From positions 1 through 64,000 of IMG/VR virus record IMGVR_UViG_3300032431_000003: a DNA stretch of 64,000 nt, one strand, 5' to 3'. The notes beneath the pieces are model-generated. The model had not been told where the DNA came from. It was given only the letters and a program-made list of their open reading frames with translations, and made no database searches. The translations under genes and the position numbers were made by a program. Shown in pieces: positions 8,232-15,758 of the stretch (position 1 is the first letter of the stretch; each line of letters opens with the position of its first letter). Origin of the DNA: a virus.

Positions 8232-8440
8232 CTGGTTTTTGGCTAAAGCTACATGATCGGGTCGAACATGTAGGGGATATCGGAATCGCTGGAACCGTTG
8301 TCCATATCGACGAGAATCTCATTGAGAGTCACGGCATCACAACGTGTCTCGTTCGGTGGGATGACGCAAAGGATGATTTCATTGATATCCAGTGGACGAA
8401 TAAAATGCAACTAGTCGAAGCTCCCACCGACACTCAGTAA
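8228..8440 (+). CDS. Small SH3/KOW-like protein (70 aa)
   Basis: Starts in an ATGA overlap with the exonuclease gene. The pattern 'HDRVEHVG...GTVVHI...CLVRWDD' is typical of small beta-barrel phage proteins. The C-terminal end (EAPTDTQ) and its DNA recur inside or at the end of the next two genes, a sign of local duplication. Function unknown. Confidence 0.6.
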   Translation: MTGFWLKLHDRVEHVGDIGIAGTVVHIDENLIESHGITTCLVRWDDAKDDFIDIQWTNKMQLVEAPTDTQ

Positions 8441-8469
8441 GCAACGAAATGACCAAAGAGGAAAACACC

Positions 8470-8820
8470 GTGAAGATAATATTCTCCGAAGAAGTCAAAG
8501 CTGGGCTAAGAACCCTCTCCAAGGAAGATCGAAGGGAGTACATTGAGAACGCTGTAGCCGAGCAACTAGCGAAGGATGGGCGGAGCTCAGTTGTCATCAG
8601 CAGAGTAGATGATGTAGAGGATGTCTCTTCTGCTTCTGGCTCTGGCTGGGTTGTTGGTGGCTATGACTATAGTCATGGTTGTGATTCAAGCAAAGAACTG
8701 AAGCTATCTGGACAAGAATGGCTGCAAGCTATGGTTCATGACCAGAAAATCCCCTTCCGTACTCGTGAGGGACTCTCTGGTTCTGTCCAAATCTCCTTTG
8801 AAGGCTCCGACACTCAGTAA
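8470..8820 (+). CDS. Hypothetical protein, tandem copy 1 of the 'RTLSKEDR' pair (116 aa)
   Basis: I choose GTG 8470 over ATG 8449: the ribosome site and start region AAAGAGGAAAACACCGTGAA is repeated exactly before the paralogue at 8851, where GTG is the only sensible start. The N-terminal helix (F/L SEE..A.LRTLSKEDR) is shared; the remainder differs. Function unknown. Confidence 0.55.
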   Translation: MKIIFSEEVKAGLRTLSKEDRREYIENAVAEQLAKDGRSSVVISRVDDVEDVSSASGSGWVVGGYDYSHGCDSSKELKLSGQEWLQAMVHDQKIPFRTREGLSGSVQISFEGSDTQ

Positions 8821-8850
8821 ACAACGAGATAACACAAAGAGGAAAACACC

Positions 8851-9573
8851 GTGAAGACAAGACTCTCAGAGGAGATCGAAGCCGCCCTAAGAACGCTCTC
8901 CAAGAAAGTGAGAACACTCTCCAAGGAAGACCGGGGGGAGTCCATTGAGAACGATGTAGCCAAGCTACGAGCACAGGATGGTCGGCTTATTACACCAGAG
9001 GACGAAGTTCCCACCGATACTCAGGGCTCAGTTGTTATCAGCAGAGCAGATGTAGGGTATGTCTCTTCTTCTGCTGACTCTGGCTGGATTGGCGGTGGAG
9101 GTGGACAGTCTTTCGGATTGGGTGTTGACTATGCTGGCGGGGGTGGCGGTCGTGAGATGACTCACGGAGCGGGGTTTGGTGGTTATGGCTACGATCCAAT
9201 AGAAAGGAGAAAACCAATGCTGAAGCCAAAGAAAGCAAGGATCGAGTTCACTCTAAGGGAAGGAGTCCTGAAGGGGGCGATTGAGCGTATTCAGTCTCGA
9301 CTGGAATCTGAGTTTGATTGGGATGACAAACATGCGCCACTAGTACTCTCCAAAGTGTTGCCAGTGAGACTCCTTGAAGCCTACAACGAGGAGTTGAATG
9401 AACGTGACTTAGAGGCTCTTGAGGATGCTGAGTATTGGGCTGGGTTAACCTCTGGAGATCAAATGAACAGACTAATCACTGACTCTATCGTATTAATGAA
9501 GGGTATTGACAGCCAAGGACTCCTTGAATACCTAATCAAAGACTACTACGATCAGCACGGACAGTTTCGCTAG
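8851..9573 (+). CDS. Hypothetical protein, tandem copy 2 of the 'RTLSKEDR' pair, Gly-rich middle (240 aa)
   Basis: Starts at GTG 8851. Residues 1-45 resemble the preceding protein, with an internal doubling of the RTLSK segment. Residues 70-115 are a Gly/Ser-rich low-complexity linker, and residues 125-240 form a separate helical domain. The VPTDTQ end motif of the two upstream genes appears here inside the frame, so this gene probably arose by fusion across a former stop. Confidence 0.6.
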   Translation: MKTRLSEEIEAALRTLSKKVRTLSKEDRGESIENDVAKLRAQDGRLITPEDEVPTDTQGSVVISRADVGYVSSSADSGWIGGGGGQSFGLGVDYAGGGGGREMTHGAGFGGYGYDPIERRKPMLKPKKARIEFTLREGVLKGAIERIQSRLESEFDWDDKHAPLVLSKVLPVRLLEAYNEELNERDLEALEDAEYWAGLTSGDQMNRLITDSIVLMKGIDSQGLLEYLIKDYYDQHGQFR

Positions 9574-9584
9574 AAGGTTCTCCC

Positions 9585-9725
9585 ATGAAACCCCACTCCC
9601 GATGGAAGGAGGGAGACACTGCTCAGTTCTTCCCCCACTACTTCAACAATCCGATTCCTTGTACCATCATCGAGGTTGATCCCTGTGGGGTCGTAGTCCT
9701 CATCGTTTACCACGAACTTCCCTGA
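9585..9725 (+). CDS. Small hypothetical protein (46 aa)
   Basis: A short frame from ATG 9585 to TGA 9723-9725. It starts MKPHSRWKEGDTAQFF and ends with a hydrophobic beta-like stretch (CTIIEVDPCGVVVLIVY). This reads like a small SH3-type phage protein. It fills an otherwise empty gap. Confidence 0.5.
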   Translation: MKPHSRWKEGDTAQFFPHYFNNPIPCTIIEVDPCGVVVLIVYHELP

Positions 9726-9740
9726 AAGCCAGAGAGACAC

Positions 9741-9848
9741 TTGACTCGCTGGTTAAATAGATACCTAGAACCCTTCGTTCCTCGCATTGTTTTCGTTGAG
9801 GACGAGGAGGACAACAAAGATAACGAGGACAATGATGCAATTAATTGA
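9741..9848 (+). CDS. Possible small TTG-start protein (35 aa)
   Basis: TTG 9741 follows AGAGAGACAC. The peptide is plausible (LTRWLNRYLEPFVPRIVFVE and then an acidic tail) and overlaps the next gene by 17 nt. Evidence is only the composition and position, so this is tentative. Confidence 0.25.
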   Translation: MTRWLNRYLEPFVPRIVFVEDEEDNKDNEDNDAIN

Positions 9849-10422
9849 ACCCATGCACAAGAACGAAGTCCCAGAAGTACCTATTCTCAAGGAAGATGTT
9901 GAGATAGTTATTGAGACAAAAGACCTATTCAGAGTAGGTGGATACTACTACCTAGAGGAGGGAGTTGCCAGAGAGCGTGGCTCAACCCATGATTATTGTA
10001 TGTGCGGAAACATCAAAAGCAAGATGACATCTTGTTGTGTCTCCTGCGAACAGACATATCAATGGGCAAGATATAATGAAGCTCAAAAAGTAGAGTGGAA
10101 TGGAGAGCAGGTTTATTCTGATGCCTATGATCAATGGTTTAACAGCCCCAGTGAAGCTATTGATTGGGCGGAGTCTTCCTTTGATGAAGAATTTACCATC
10201 GATGAGATGAGGCTCTATCAGTCTCAACCCTTATATCTAGAGGAACCTAGCTGGAGCGAAATAGATGAACTGCCTGACGGGGCTGAAAGCGTAATGGACG
10301 TACTACCCCAAGATGTCAGGGAAAAGTATGATGAGCTAACCGCCTTAATTAGAGAAAAGAAGATTATTTCTTGCTATAGGGTGAGTCGGGTTGGCATTGC
10401 GGAAAGCACTGGAGACCAATGA
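9832..10422 (+). CDS. Hypothetical acidic protein with a Cys cluster (196 aa)
   Basis: ATG 9832 or 9835, after ACGAGGACA. A CMC ... CC..C cluster around residues 60-80 may bind zinc. The C-terminal half is acidic and helical. The stop overlaps the RusA-like start as ATGA. Function unknown. Confidence 0.6.
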   Translation: MMQLIEPMHKNEVPEVPILKEDVEIVIETKDLFRVGGYYYLEEGVARERGSTHDYCMCGNIKSKMTSCCVSCEQTYQWARYNEAQKVEWNGEQVYSDAYDQWFNSPSEAIDWAESSFDEEFTIDEMRLYQSQPLYLEEPSWSEIDELPDGAESVMDVLPQDVREKYDELTALIREKKIISCYRVSRVGIAESTGDQ

Positions 10423-10934
10423 ATAACTACGACTTACGGAGAGATCGAGACCTACTAAATTACATGATTGACCGCCAAATCGCCGAACTCGAAGCAGCAA
10501 GGTCGGCAATGCTATTCCGACTAGAAGGAGTGGTTGTTCCGAAGGCTCGTCCTAGATCAACCACGACTGGTCACGTTTACACCGAACCTTCCTACGCTGA
10601 ATGGAAGTCGATGGCAACCAATGCTTTCGAGGAAATCAAAACGCTGTACCCCGACTACACCTATCCATTACAGAAGTGCAACGCCTTCTATGTTCTCGAT
10701 GGCAAATATAGTCGCAAAGGTGACGGGGATAACATTGCTGGATCGATCAATGATGCCCTCGTTGATTCCAGTGGTAAACAAGAGGCGAAGAAATTGGCGG
10801 AGAAAAGGGGACTCACTGAATACGAAAAGCCGGGGATACTCAGGGGTGACAACATAAACTGTATCCCCAGTCAAACAATCACCTTGAACTACGACAAGAA
10901 GCGACCACCGAGCTTACTAGTTTGTCTTTATTAA
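10419..10934 (+). CDS. RusA-like Holliday junction resolvase
   Basis: A coiled N-terminal helix of about 30 residues is followed by the RusA pattern: VVPKARPRSTTTGHVYT (basic, substrate-contacting strand), Y..WK, then GDGDNIAGSINDAL, which carries the catalytic Asp pair typical of the family. RusA enzymes resolve branched DNA, which fits with SSB and the exonuclease upstream. The N-terminal extension is unusual for the family. Confidence 0.75.
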   Translation: MNNYDLRRDRDLLNYMIDRQIAELEAARSAMLFRLEGVVVPKARPRSTTTGHVYTEPSYAEWKSMATNAFEEIKTLYPDYTYPLQKCNAFYVLDGKYSRKGDGDNIAGSINDALVDSSGKQEAKKLAEKRGLTEYEKPGILRGDNINCIPSQTITLNYDKKRPPSLLVCLY

Positions 10935-10951
10935 TGAAAGGAGTGAAGAAT

Positions 10952-11458
10952 ATGATAGCTATGACTAATGGTTCAGAAGAAGCTCAACGGGCTTACCAGC
11001 AAGCCTGTCTTGATCTGATAAAAGAGCGAGGAGTAAAGATCGAGATTTACCAAGAAGATGGTAAGACTGTCATTGGAACTTCATACGAGTTTCATGTATT
11101 TCAAGATAGCCAGCTTTCGGTCAACGTAAACATATATAGCGGCGAAGGAGAAGCATTCCCACCTTATTCTCCTTGGAGAGTCTTCGATGCGAGTGGGAGT
11201 GTCCTGATCGAGGAGATGGCTCCAGTCGAAGAAGCCAAGGCAAGAGAAGCCAGACTGCGGAAAGAGTCAGAGCGCAGCAAGATGCTGCACGGTCGCAGGG
11301 TCAGGAATCTCACCGAGCTTTGTCAATACTCCGACGAGGAAGAATTCGTCATCTTCAGCCCCAGAGAAGCTACTTTCATCTGGGAGGATGCTGCCGAACA
11401 AGTCGTGGAGGACAACTACTTCGTGGTATCTGCCGATGAAGTCGAACTAGTTGATTGA
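10952..11458 (+). CDS. Hypothetical protein, 'SEDG/ADEVELV' family copy 1 (168 aa)
   Basis: I choose ATG 10952, preceded by AAGGAGTGAAGAAT, over upstream ATG 10934. Order: helical segment EEAQRAYQQAC, beta module (VKIEIYQEDG..VIGTS.EFHVF), SPWRVFDASG, a charged helix, and a C-terminal SH3/KOW-like module from GRRVRNLTEL to ADEVELVD. The next protein is closely similar throughout. Function unknown. Confidence 0.7.
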   Translation: MIAMTNGSEEAQRAYQQACLDLIKERGVKIEIYQEDGKTVIGTSYEFHVFQDSQLSVNVNIYSGEGEAFPPYSPWRVFDASGSVLIEEMAPVEEAKAREARLRKESERSKMLHGRRVRNLTELCQYSDEEEFVIFSPREATFIWEDAAEQVVEDNYFVVSADEVELVD

Positions 11459-11514
11459 AAAGAACAACCAAGGAACGAGAAATAATGAATAGCGGAATAA
11501 AAGGAGTGGAGAAT

Positions 11515-12018
11515 ATGGCAGCTACAACTAATGACTCAGAAGAAGCTCAACGGGCTTACCAACAAGCCTGTATTGATTCGATCAAAGGGCGGGGAGTAAG
11601 GATCGATATCTACGATGAAGACGGCGAGACTGTCATTGGAACTTCAGATAAGTTCCATCTATTTCAAGATAAGCTCTCGGTCAATGTCAATGTATATAAC
11701 AACGAAGGAAAAGCATTCCCATCTCATTCTCCTTGGAGGATATTCGATGCCAGTGGAAACGCTTTATTCGAGGAGATGGCTCCGGTCGATGAAGCCAAGA
11801 TAAGACGGCAGAAAGTACAGGAACTCAAGGAACGCAGCAAGATGCTACACGGTCGCAGAGTTAGGAATCTCACTGAACTCTGGGAATATTCCGATGACGA
11901 AGCGTACCTCATCTTCAATCCCGGCAAAGTCACCTTCATCTGGAAGGATACTGCCGAACAAAGTGTGGATGATAACTACTTTGTGATGTCTGCCGATGAA
12001 GTCGAACTAGTTGATTGA
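11515..12018 (+). CDS. Hypothetical protein, 'SEDG/ADEVELV' family copy 2 (167 aa)
   Basis: Start placed at ATG 11515 by homology and AAGGAGTGGAGAAT upstream. Same order of modules as copy 1, differing mainly in the charged helix around residues 100-120. The 3' end and following spacer (CGAACTAGTTGATTGAAAAG) are identical to copy 1, so the duplication unit spans gene plus spacer. Confidence 0.7.
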   Translation: MAATTNDSEEAQRAYQQACIDSIKGRGVRIDIYDEDGETVIGTSDKFHLFQDKLSVNVNVYNNEGKAFPSHSPWRIFDASGNALFEEMAPVDEAKIRRQKVQELKERSKMLHGRRVRNLTELWEYSDDEAYLIFNPGKVTFIWKDTAEQSVDDNYFVMSADEVELVD

Positions 12019-12041
12019 AAAGAACAACCAAGGAACAAACA

Positions 12042-12569
12042 ATGAATAACGAAGAAATCAAGGAAACACTTCTGCTTCCACTTCTTGATCGGCTGGCAAA
12101 ATTCGCCACCAGAGTTGACATATTGAGCGAGGACGGGAGCCGCTTGTTGGGTACGTCTCACAGCTTTGAATTTTCTCTTGGGCAATCAATCGCAGCAGGG
12201 AGGGAAAGGTACGGGCTGAACTTAGTTCTAGGGGACTGGACTGGGAATGGCTTCTCTAGTATTTCTCCTTACAAAGTTTACGACGAAGGGGGAGAGCTGT
12301 TATTTCACGAACCCAGAGAAGAGGCGAGAATAATTCTAGAGTCTCTCCTCACACTTTCCAAGGAAAGGAGCGCAAAAGGCGAATCTTTTGATGGTAAAAG
12401 AGTGCGAGTCACAACCCAGTACCATAGTGCGCCCGGAGGCATTGTCATTGAATCGGGAACTGTTTTTGTATGGCAAAATGATCGACTAGAGCAGGAAGTG
12501 GGTGGTCGATTAATTGACATCCCTGCCGATGAAGTCGAACTAGTGGAGGGCAAAGATGAGCAAAGTTAA
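12042..12569 (+). CDS. Hypothetical protein, 'SEDG/ADEVELV' family copy 3, diverged (175 aa)
   Basis: ATG 12042. It keeps the skeleton of the two upstream paralogues (RVDILSEDG, GTSHSFEF, SPYKVYDEGG, GKRVRVTTQY, ADEVELVE) but little else. This is an older duplicate. The stop lies inside the start of the next small gene. Confidence 0.65.
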   Translation: MNNEEIKETLLLPLLDRLAKFATRVDILSEDGSRLLGTSHSFEFSLGQSIAAGRERYGLNLVLGDWTGNGFSSISPYKVYDEGGELLFHEPREEARIILESLLTLSKERSAKGESFDGKRVRVTTQYHSAPGGIVIESGTVFVWQNDRLEQEVGGRLIDIPADEVELVEGKDEQS

Positions 12570-12690
12570 GCGATGGAGATCGAAGAAAGCATCGAAGATA
12601 AAGGTCCTCCTTAGGAGGGCTGGTGCGACACTGATACGCTCAGGAGAAGTCCACGACTGGCTAACGAAACTACTGAAGGAGGAGAATTAA
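12556..12690 (+). CDS. Small basic protein (44 aa)
   Basis: ATG 12556 overlaps the preceding gene by 14 nt, and the frame ends at TAA 12688-12690. The N-terminal half is Lys/Arg-rich (MSKVKRWRSKKASKIKV). A strong ribosome site for the next gene is embedded at its end. Possibly a nucleic-acid-binding peptide. Confidence 0.5.
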   Translation: MSKVKRWRSKKASKIKVLLRRAGATLIRSGEVHDWLTKLLKEEN

Positions 12691-12692
12691 CC

Positions 12693-13190
12693 ATGACCAA
12701 TGAAAGTCTCGACGCAATCTCTGAAAACATCAAGGCACTCAAAGAGCAGTACACCGCTACAGTGAAAAAGGGTATCTCTGACGCTGTGACTAGTTTCCTG
12801 ACTGAGAACGAAGAGGTCAGGGCAATTCAGTGGACTCAAGAGACCCATTACTCCGAAGAGGGTGATCCATCCGGCTTTAGCATCTCTGCCTTCACTTTCT
12901 TTTTCAAGTCGCCACTAGACACAGAAGACCTGTTAGACGACTTGGATAACTGGGACGAAGGCTTTTATGAATACAGCGACTTCAAGCGAGACTACCTTTT
13001 GAGATGGTTAGATCGTTTTGGGGTCAACATCCCCCTTTCTCGGCTCACAGAAATCCAACTTAGCTTCGGGCTTCTATCGGGTTTTTTGATGGATATTGAG
13101 GGATACGTTTATCTAAGTCTATTCGGATACAATACCCAAGTAACCGTGACCAAGGACGGATTCACTATAGCCGAACATGACCCCGATTGA
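12693..13190 (+). CDS. Hypothetical protein (165 aa)
   Basis: ATG 12693 follows GAAGGAGGAGAATTAACC. Globular, acidic, aromatic-rich. No recognised family. Confidence 0.65.
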   Translation: MTNESLDAISENIKALKEQYTATVKKGISDAVTSFLTENEEVRAIQWTQETHYSEEGDPSGFSISAFTFFFKSPLDTEDLLDDLDNWDEGFYEYSDFKRDYLLRWLDRFGVNIPLSRLTEIQLSFGLLSGFLMDIEGYVYLSLFGYNTQVTVTKDGFTIAEHDPD

Positions 13191-13212
13191 TTTACCTAAA
13201 GGAGAGAAAATA

Positions 13213-13527
13213 ATGACTAAGGATAAAGATCAGCCAGAGAAAACAGAGTTTGTCGTTGGTAAGCCATGCTGGATCACAAAGTTCGCATTGGGCAGAGGTA
13301 TCGAGGAGAACATCATAGCCAGTGTCTCTGAGGGCTTTGCTTGGATCAAGGCTTATCCAGATACGGGGAGTCCTTTTGATCACGAATCCATTAGAGCTTT
13401 CTGTGCTGGAACCGAAGTGTTCGCTACTCGCAAGGAAGCCATCGAATATGCCGAAGGAATGAAGACAAAGAGAATCGTTGCCCTTCAGCGAGAATTCGAC
13501 AAATTAAAAGCACTGAAGTTTAACTAG
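13213..13527 (+). CDS. Small beta-barrel/helix phage protein (104 aa)
   Basis: ATG 13213, with AAAGGAGAG upstream, is preferred to the in-frame ATG 13177. An N-terminal beta segment precedes a C-terminal helix beginning FATRKEAIEYAEGM and ending REFDKLKAL, a layout common in small phage and plasmid proteins of unknown role. Its last codons and the following ribosome site are the left copy of a 42-bp direct repeat. Confidence 0.6.
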   Translation: MTKDKDQPEKTEFVVGKPCWITKFALGRGIEENIIASVSEGFAWIKAYPDTGSPFDHESIRAFCAGTEVFATRKEAIEYAEGMKTKRIVALQREFDKLKALKFN

Positions 13528-13546
13528 ATTAGTAGGAGAGATTATG
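13505..13546. repeat. 42-bp direct repeat, left copy
   Basis: Identical over 42 bp to 14075-14116. It covers the 3' end of the 13213 gene, its spacer, ribosome site and the ATG of the 13544 gene. The two copies flank that gene and mark the duplication junction. Confidence 0.85.
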
Positions 13547-14077
13547 ACTGAGAACATTGATGTGTCGAAGGAAGACAATGAACCCATAGCATACGAAGTG
13601 GCAATGAAGAGACTCTCAAAAGCCAGAGGAAAGGCTGCTTGTTATTACTCAGTCACAGAGGTTCTTTGGAGTAGAGAACTCGAAGAAAAGGCTACTCAAC
13701 CCGTATTCCTTGAATCACTACGCCGGAAGATCGAGGTAATCTCCCCAAGGACTCTGAACAAGGGACTGCCTATGGGTTACATGATGCAGTGGCACGAGTC
13801 GTGGACAAGATTGAGGGAGGAATTGTACAACCCTTACTCTTACGAGTATTCCTTCAATGAATTCTTGGCTATTCGTGGAGACGGACATGTTCTGGAAGCT
13901 CTCGCTATTCCACTCGAAATACCCAACTCTCCTAGTTCTGCTCGGCAAGATACGGAGGGAGGCAAGCCAACGATTTACCACGAAGATCACTGGCAGACAC
14001 TGCGGCATCTTGAAGAAGGAGGCTGGGATATTTCCTTGGTGGAATCGTCGAACTTCTTTTTCGGCTCGACAAGGTAA
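13544..14077 (+). CDS. Hypothetical protein, family of three, C-terminally truncated copy (177 aa)
   Basis: Paralogue of the 14114 gene (YEVAM.R.SK..GKA.C.YS.TEVLWSRELEEKA) and, more distantly, of the 21560 gene (P..LN...P..M..Q.H.SW..LR). It ends about 50 residues early, at the very first base triplet of the right-hand 42-bp repeat, so the truncation was probably made by the duplication. Function unknown. Confidence 0.65.
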   Translation: MTENIDVSKEDNEPIAYEVAMKRLSKARGKAACYYSVTEVLWSRELEEKATQPVFLESLRRKIEVISPRTLNKGLPMGYMMQWHESWTRLREELYNPYSYEYSFNEFLAIRGDGHVLEALAIPLEIPNSPSSARQDTEGGKPTIYHEDHWQTLRHLEEGGWDISLVESSNFFFGSTR

Positions 14078-14116
14078 AAGCACTGAAGTTTAACTAGATT
14101 AGTAGGAGAGATTATG
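14075..14116. repeat. 42-bp direct repeat, right copy
   Basis: Same sequence as 13505-13546. Here the part that codes for the end of the 13213 protein is untranslated; only its ribosome site and ATG are used, by the 14114 gene. Confidence 0.85.
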
Positions 14117-14800
14117 TTTGCAAACATTAATGAGTGGAAAGAAGAGTTGAAGGAAAACAGCAAGCGCATCGCCTACGAAGTGGCAATGGAAAGACCCTCA
14201 AAGGACACCGGAAAGGCTGGCTGCTCTTACTCAACTACAGAGGTTCTTTGGAGTAGAGAACTCGAAGAGAAGGCTGTTCAAAGGATATTCATTAAATCGC
14301 TGGGCAAGGAGATCGAGGTAATTTCTCCCAAGGTTCTCAATGAGGGATTGCCCCTGGGCTACAAGATGCAGTGGCATGAGTCGTACAGGAAGTTGAGGAA
14401 GGAGGTTTACAATCCATATTTGCGTAACTATTCTTTTGATGAATTCTTGGTCATTATCGAAGACGGCAAATTACTGGAAGATACAATGGATATCTGGCTG
14501 GAAATACCAAACAACCCCAATGATTACTATTCGGATGAAGATGGTAACAGCCCAGCAGTCTGCCACGAAGAGTACTGGGAAATCCTCTGGGGCATTGATG
14601 ACTCTTGGGACAGTTGGCAAGAGGCTGTCCGAGAGTTCTTCCATTCAAAGGTAGATGAGGCAATGAAGGCGAGGCTGTCCTCAAGGGGAGAGTTAGACCG
14701 ACCTGAAGCTCTTGAAGTGGAGATTGAGAAGCTGGCAAGGCTGATTTATACAGAAGCCCAGTCTAGATCGTCTTCCACCAAATCCCCCCGACTTGAGTAA
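14114..14800 (+). CDS. Hypothetical protein, family of three, full-length copy (228 aa)
   Basis: Same N-terminal 170 residues as the 13544 protein, plus a charged helical C-terminus. The last 38 nt overlap the convergent glycosyltransferase-like gene. Last gene of the rightward early block. Confidence 0.65.
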   Translation: MFANINEWKEELKENSKRIAYEVAMERPSKDTGKAGCSYSTTEVLWSRELEEKAVQRIFIKSLGKEIEVISPKVLNEGLPLGYKMQWHESYRKLRKEVYNPYLRNYSFDEFLVIIEDGKLLEDTMDIWLEIPNNPNDYYSDEDGNSPAVCHEEYWEILWGIDDSWDSWQEAVREFFHSKVDEAMKARLSSRGELDRPEALEVEIEKLARLIYTEAQSRSSSTKSPRLE

Positions 14801-15758
14801 ATTCGTCATCCAGAGGGTCAACCCAAGTAGCAACAATACCCCCGCCCTTGAGCGTCCTTGCCCACACGAGGACATCTCTGGCGGGGTTATCTGTGATTAG
14901 AGCTTGAAAGAAGTTTGGGTAGTATTCGTAATGTAATGGCAATTTGTCAACCGTGTCGCAGGTATCGCAGCCTACAGAGTGGATCAGTGTTCCTCCCAGC
15001 CATTCAGGGCAGTTGATCAGCATCGCCCGACCCCAGACACTCTCTTGGAGGAAAGCCATAGCACTCCAGTCCCACGCACTGCTTCCTGCGATAGCGTTGA
15101 ACCCATCGGCTTGACGTTGACTCAAGATAGATTGGTGTTGATAAAGTAGATCGCCAATGACTGACTTAGCAAAAGGTAGAGACGACAACCGTGTAGAACT
15201 TGCTCGAAGTGTTGAACTACTGATTCTCGTAGAACACATTGGATAGTCAACGTGAGCCAAGGTGTCAAGGATTAACCATCGATCAGTTCCTCCTAGTAAT
15301 CTCCGCCCCATCCTTGCTAGTCCTTGAGGAGCTTTGACAACCATCTGATAAAGTAAGTGCCGACTAAATAGAGCGGCATCAATAGTTACCGGACAGGCTC
15401 CCGTAGCAATCTCTTCAATAACCGTCCGGTTCGATTCACAGTTGATGACTACCTCCGTCTCTCCTTGTCGCTGAGAATCTAAGTACATTGGTCTCAGAGA
15501 AGCATTGAGACAGTCGAAGTTCTTCGTTGGATAAATCCGGCTCCCCGGTGTTATAAACTGAACGTAGTCGTCTCGAATGTCGGCAATAACTTCAGCCAAG
15601 GGCTTCTCAACGCAAACTTCGCCATCAAAGCTTCCTTTGCCCCAATTGAGAACCAAGACGTTCACCGGAATCACTGACTCCTTGGCGTTAACAATGCGTG
15701 ACTTCGTTTCTGCTTCGTTTTGCCAATGTGGAATACAAACCGTAATACTGTAGCTCAT
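14763..15758 (-). CDS. Glycosyltransferase-like protein (331 aa)
   Basis: Start chosen at ATG 15758 (an upstream in-frame ATG is at 15782). It begins SYSITVCIPHWQNE, the first strand of a family-2 GT-A fold, and contains LVLNWG and VQFITPGSR where the nucleotide and acceptor loops would be. A clear DxD metal motif is not obvious, so the enzyme may be divergent or inactive. It is paired divergently with a second GT-like gene; both could modify virion proteins, DNA or the host surface. Confidence 0.55.
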   Translation of the reverse strand: MSYSITVCIPHWQNEAETKSRIVNAKESVIPVNVLVLNWGKGSFDGEVCVEKPLAEVIADIRDDYVQFITPGSRIYPTKNFDCLNASLRPMYLDSQRQGETEVVINCESNRTVIEEIATGACPVTIDAALFSRHLLYQMVVKAPQGLARMGRRLLGGTDRWLILDTLAHVDYPMCSTRISSSTLRASSTRLSSLPFAKSVIGDLLYQHQSILSQRQADGFNAIAGSSAWDWSAMAFLQESVWGRAMLINCPEWLGGTLIHSVGCDTCDTVDKLPLHYEYYPNFFQALITDNPARDVLVWARTLKGGGIVATWVDPLDDEFTQVGGIWWKTI

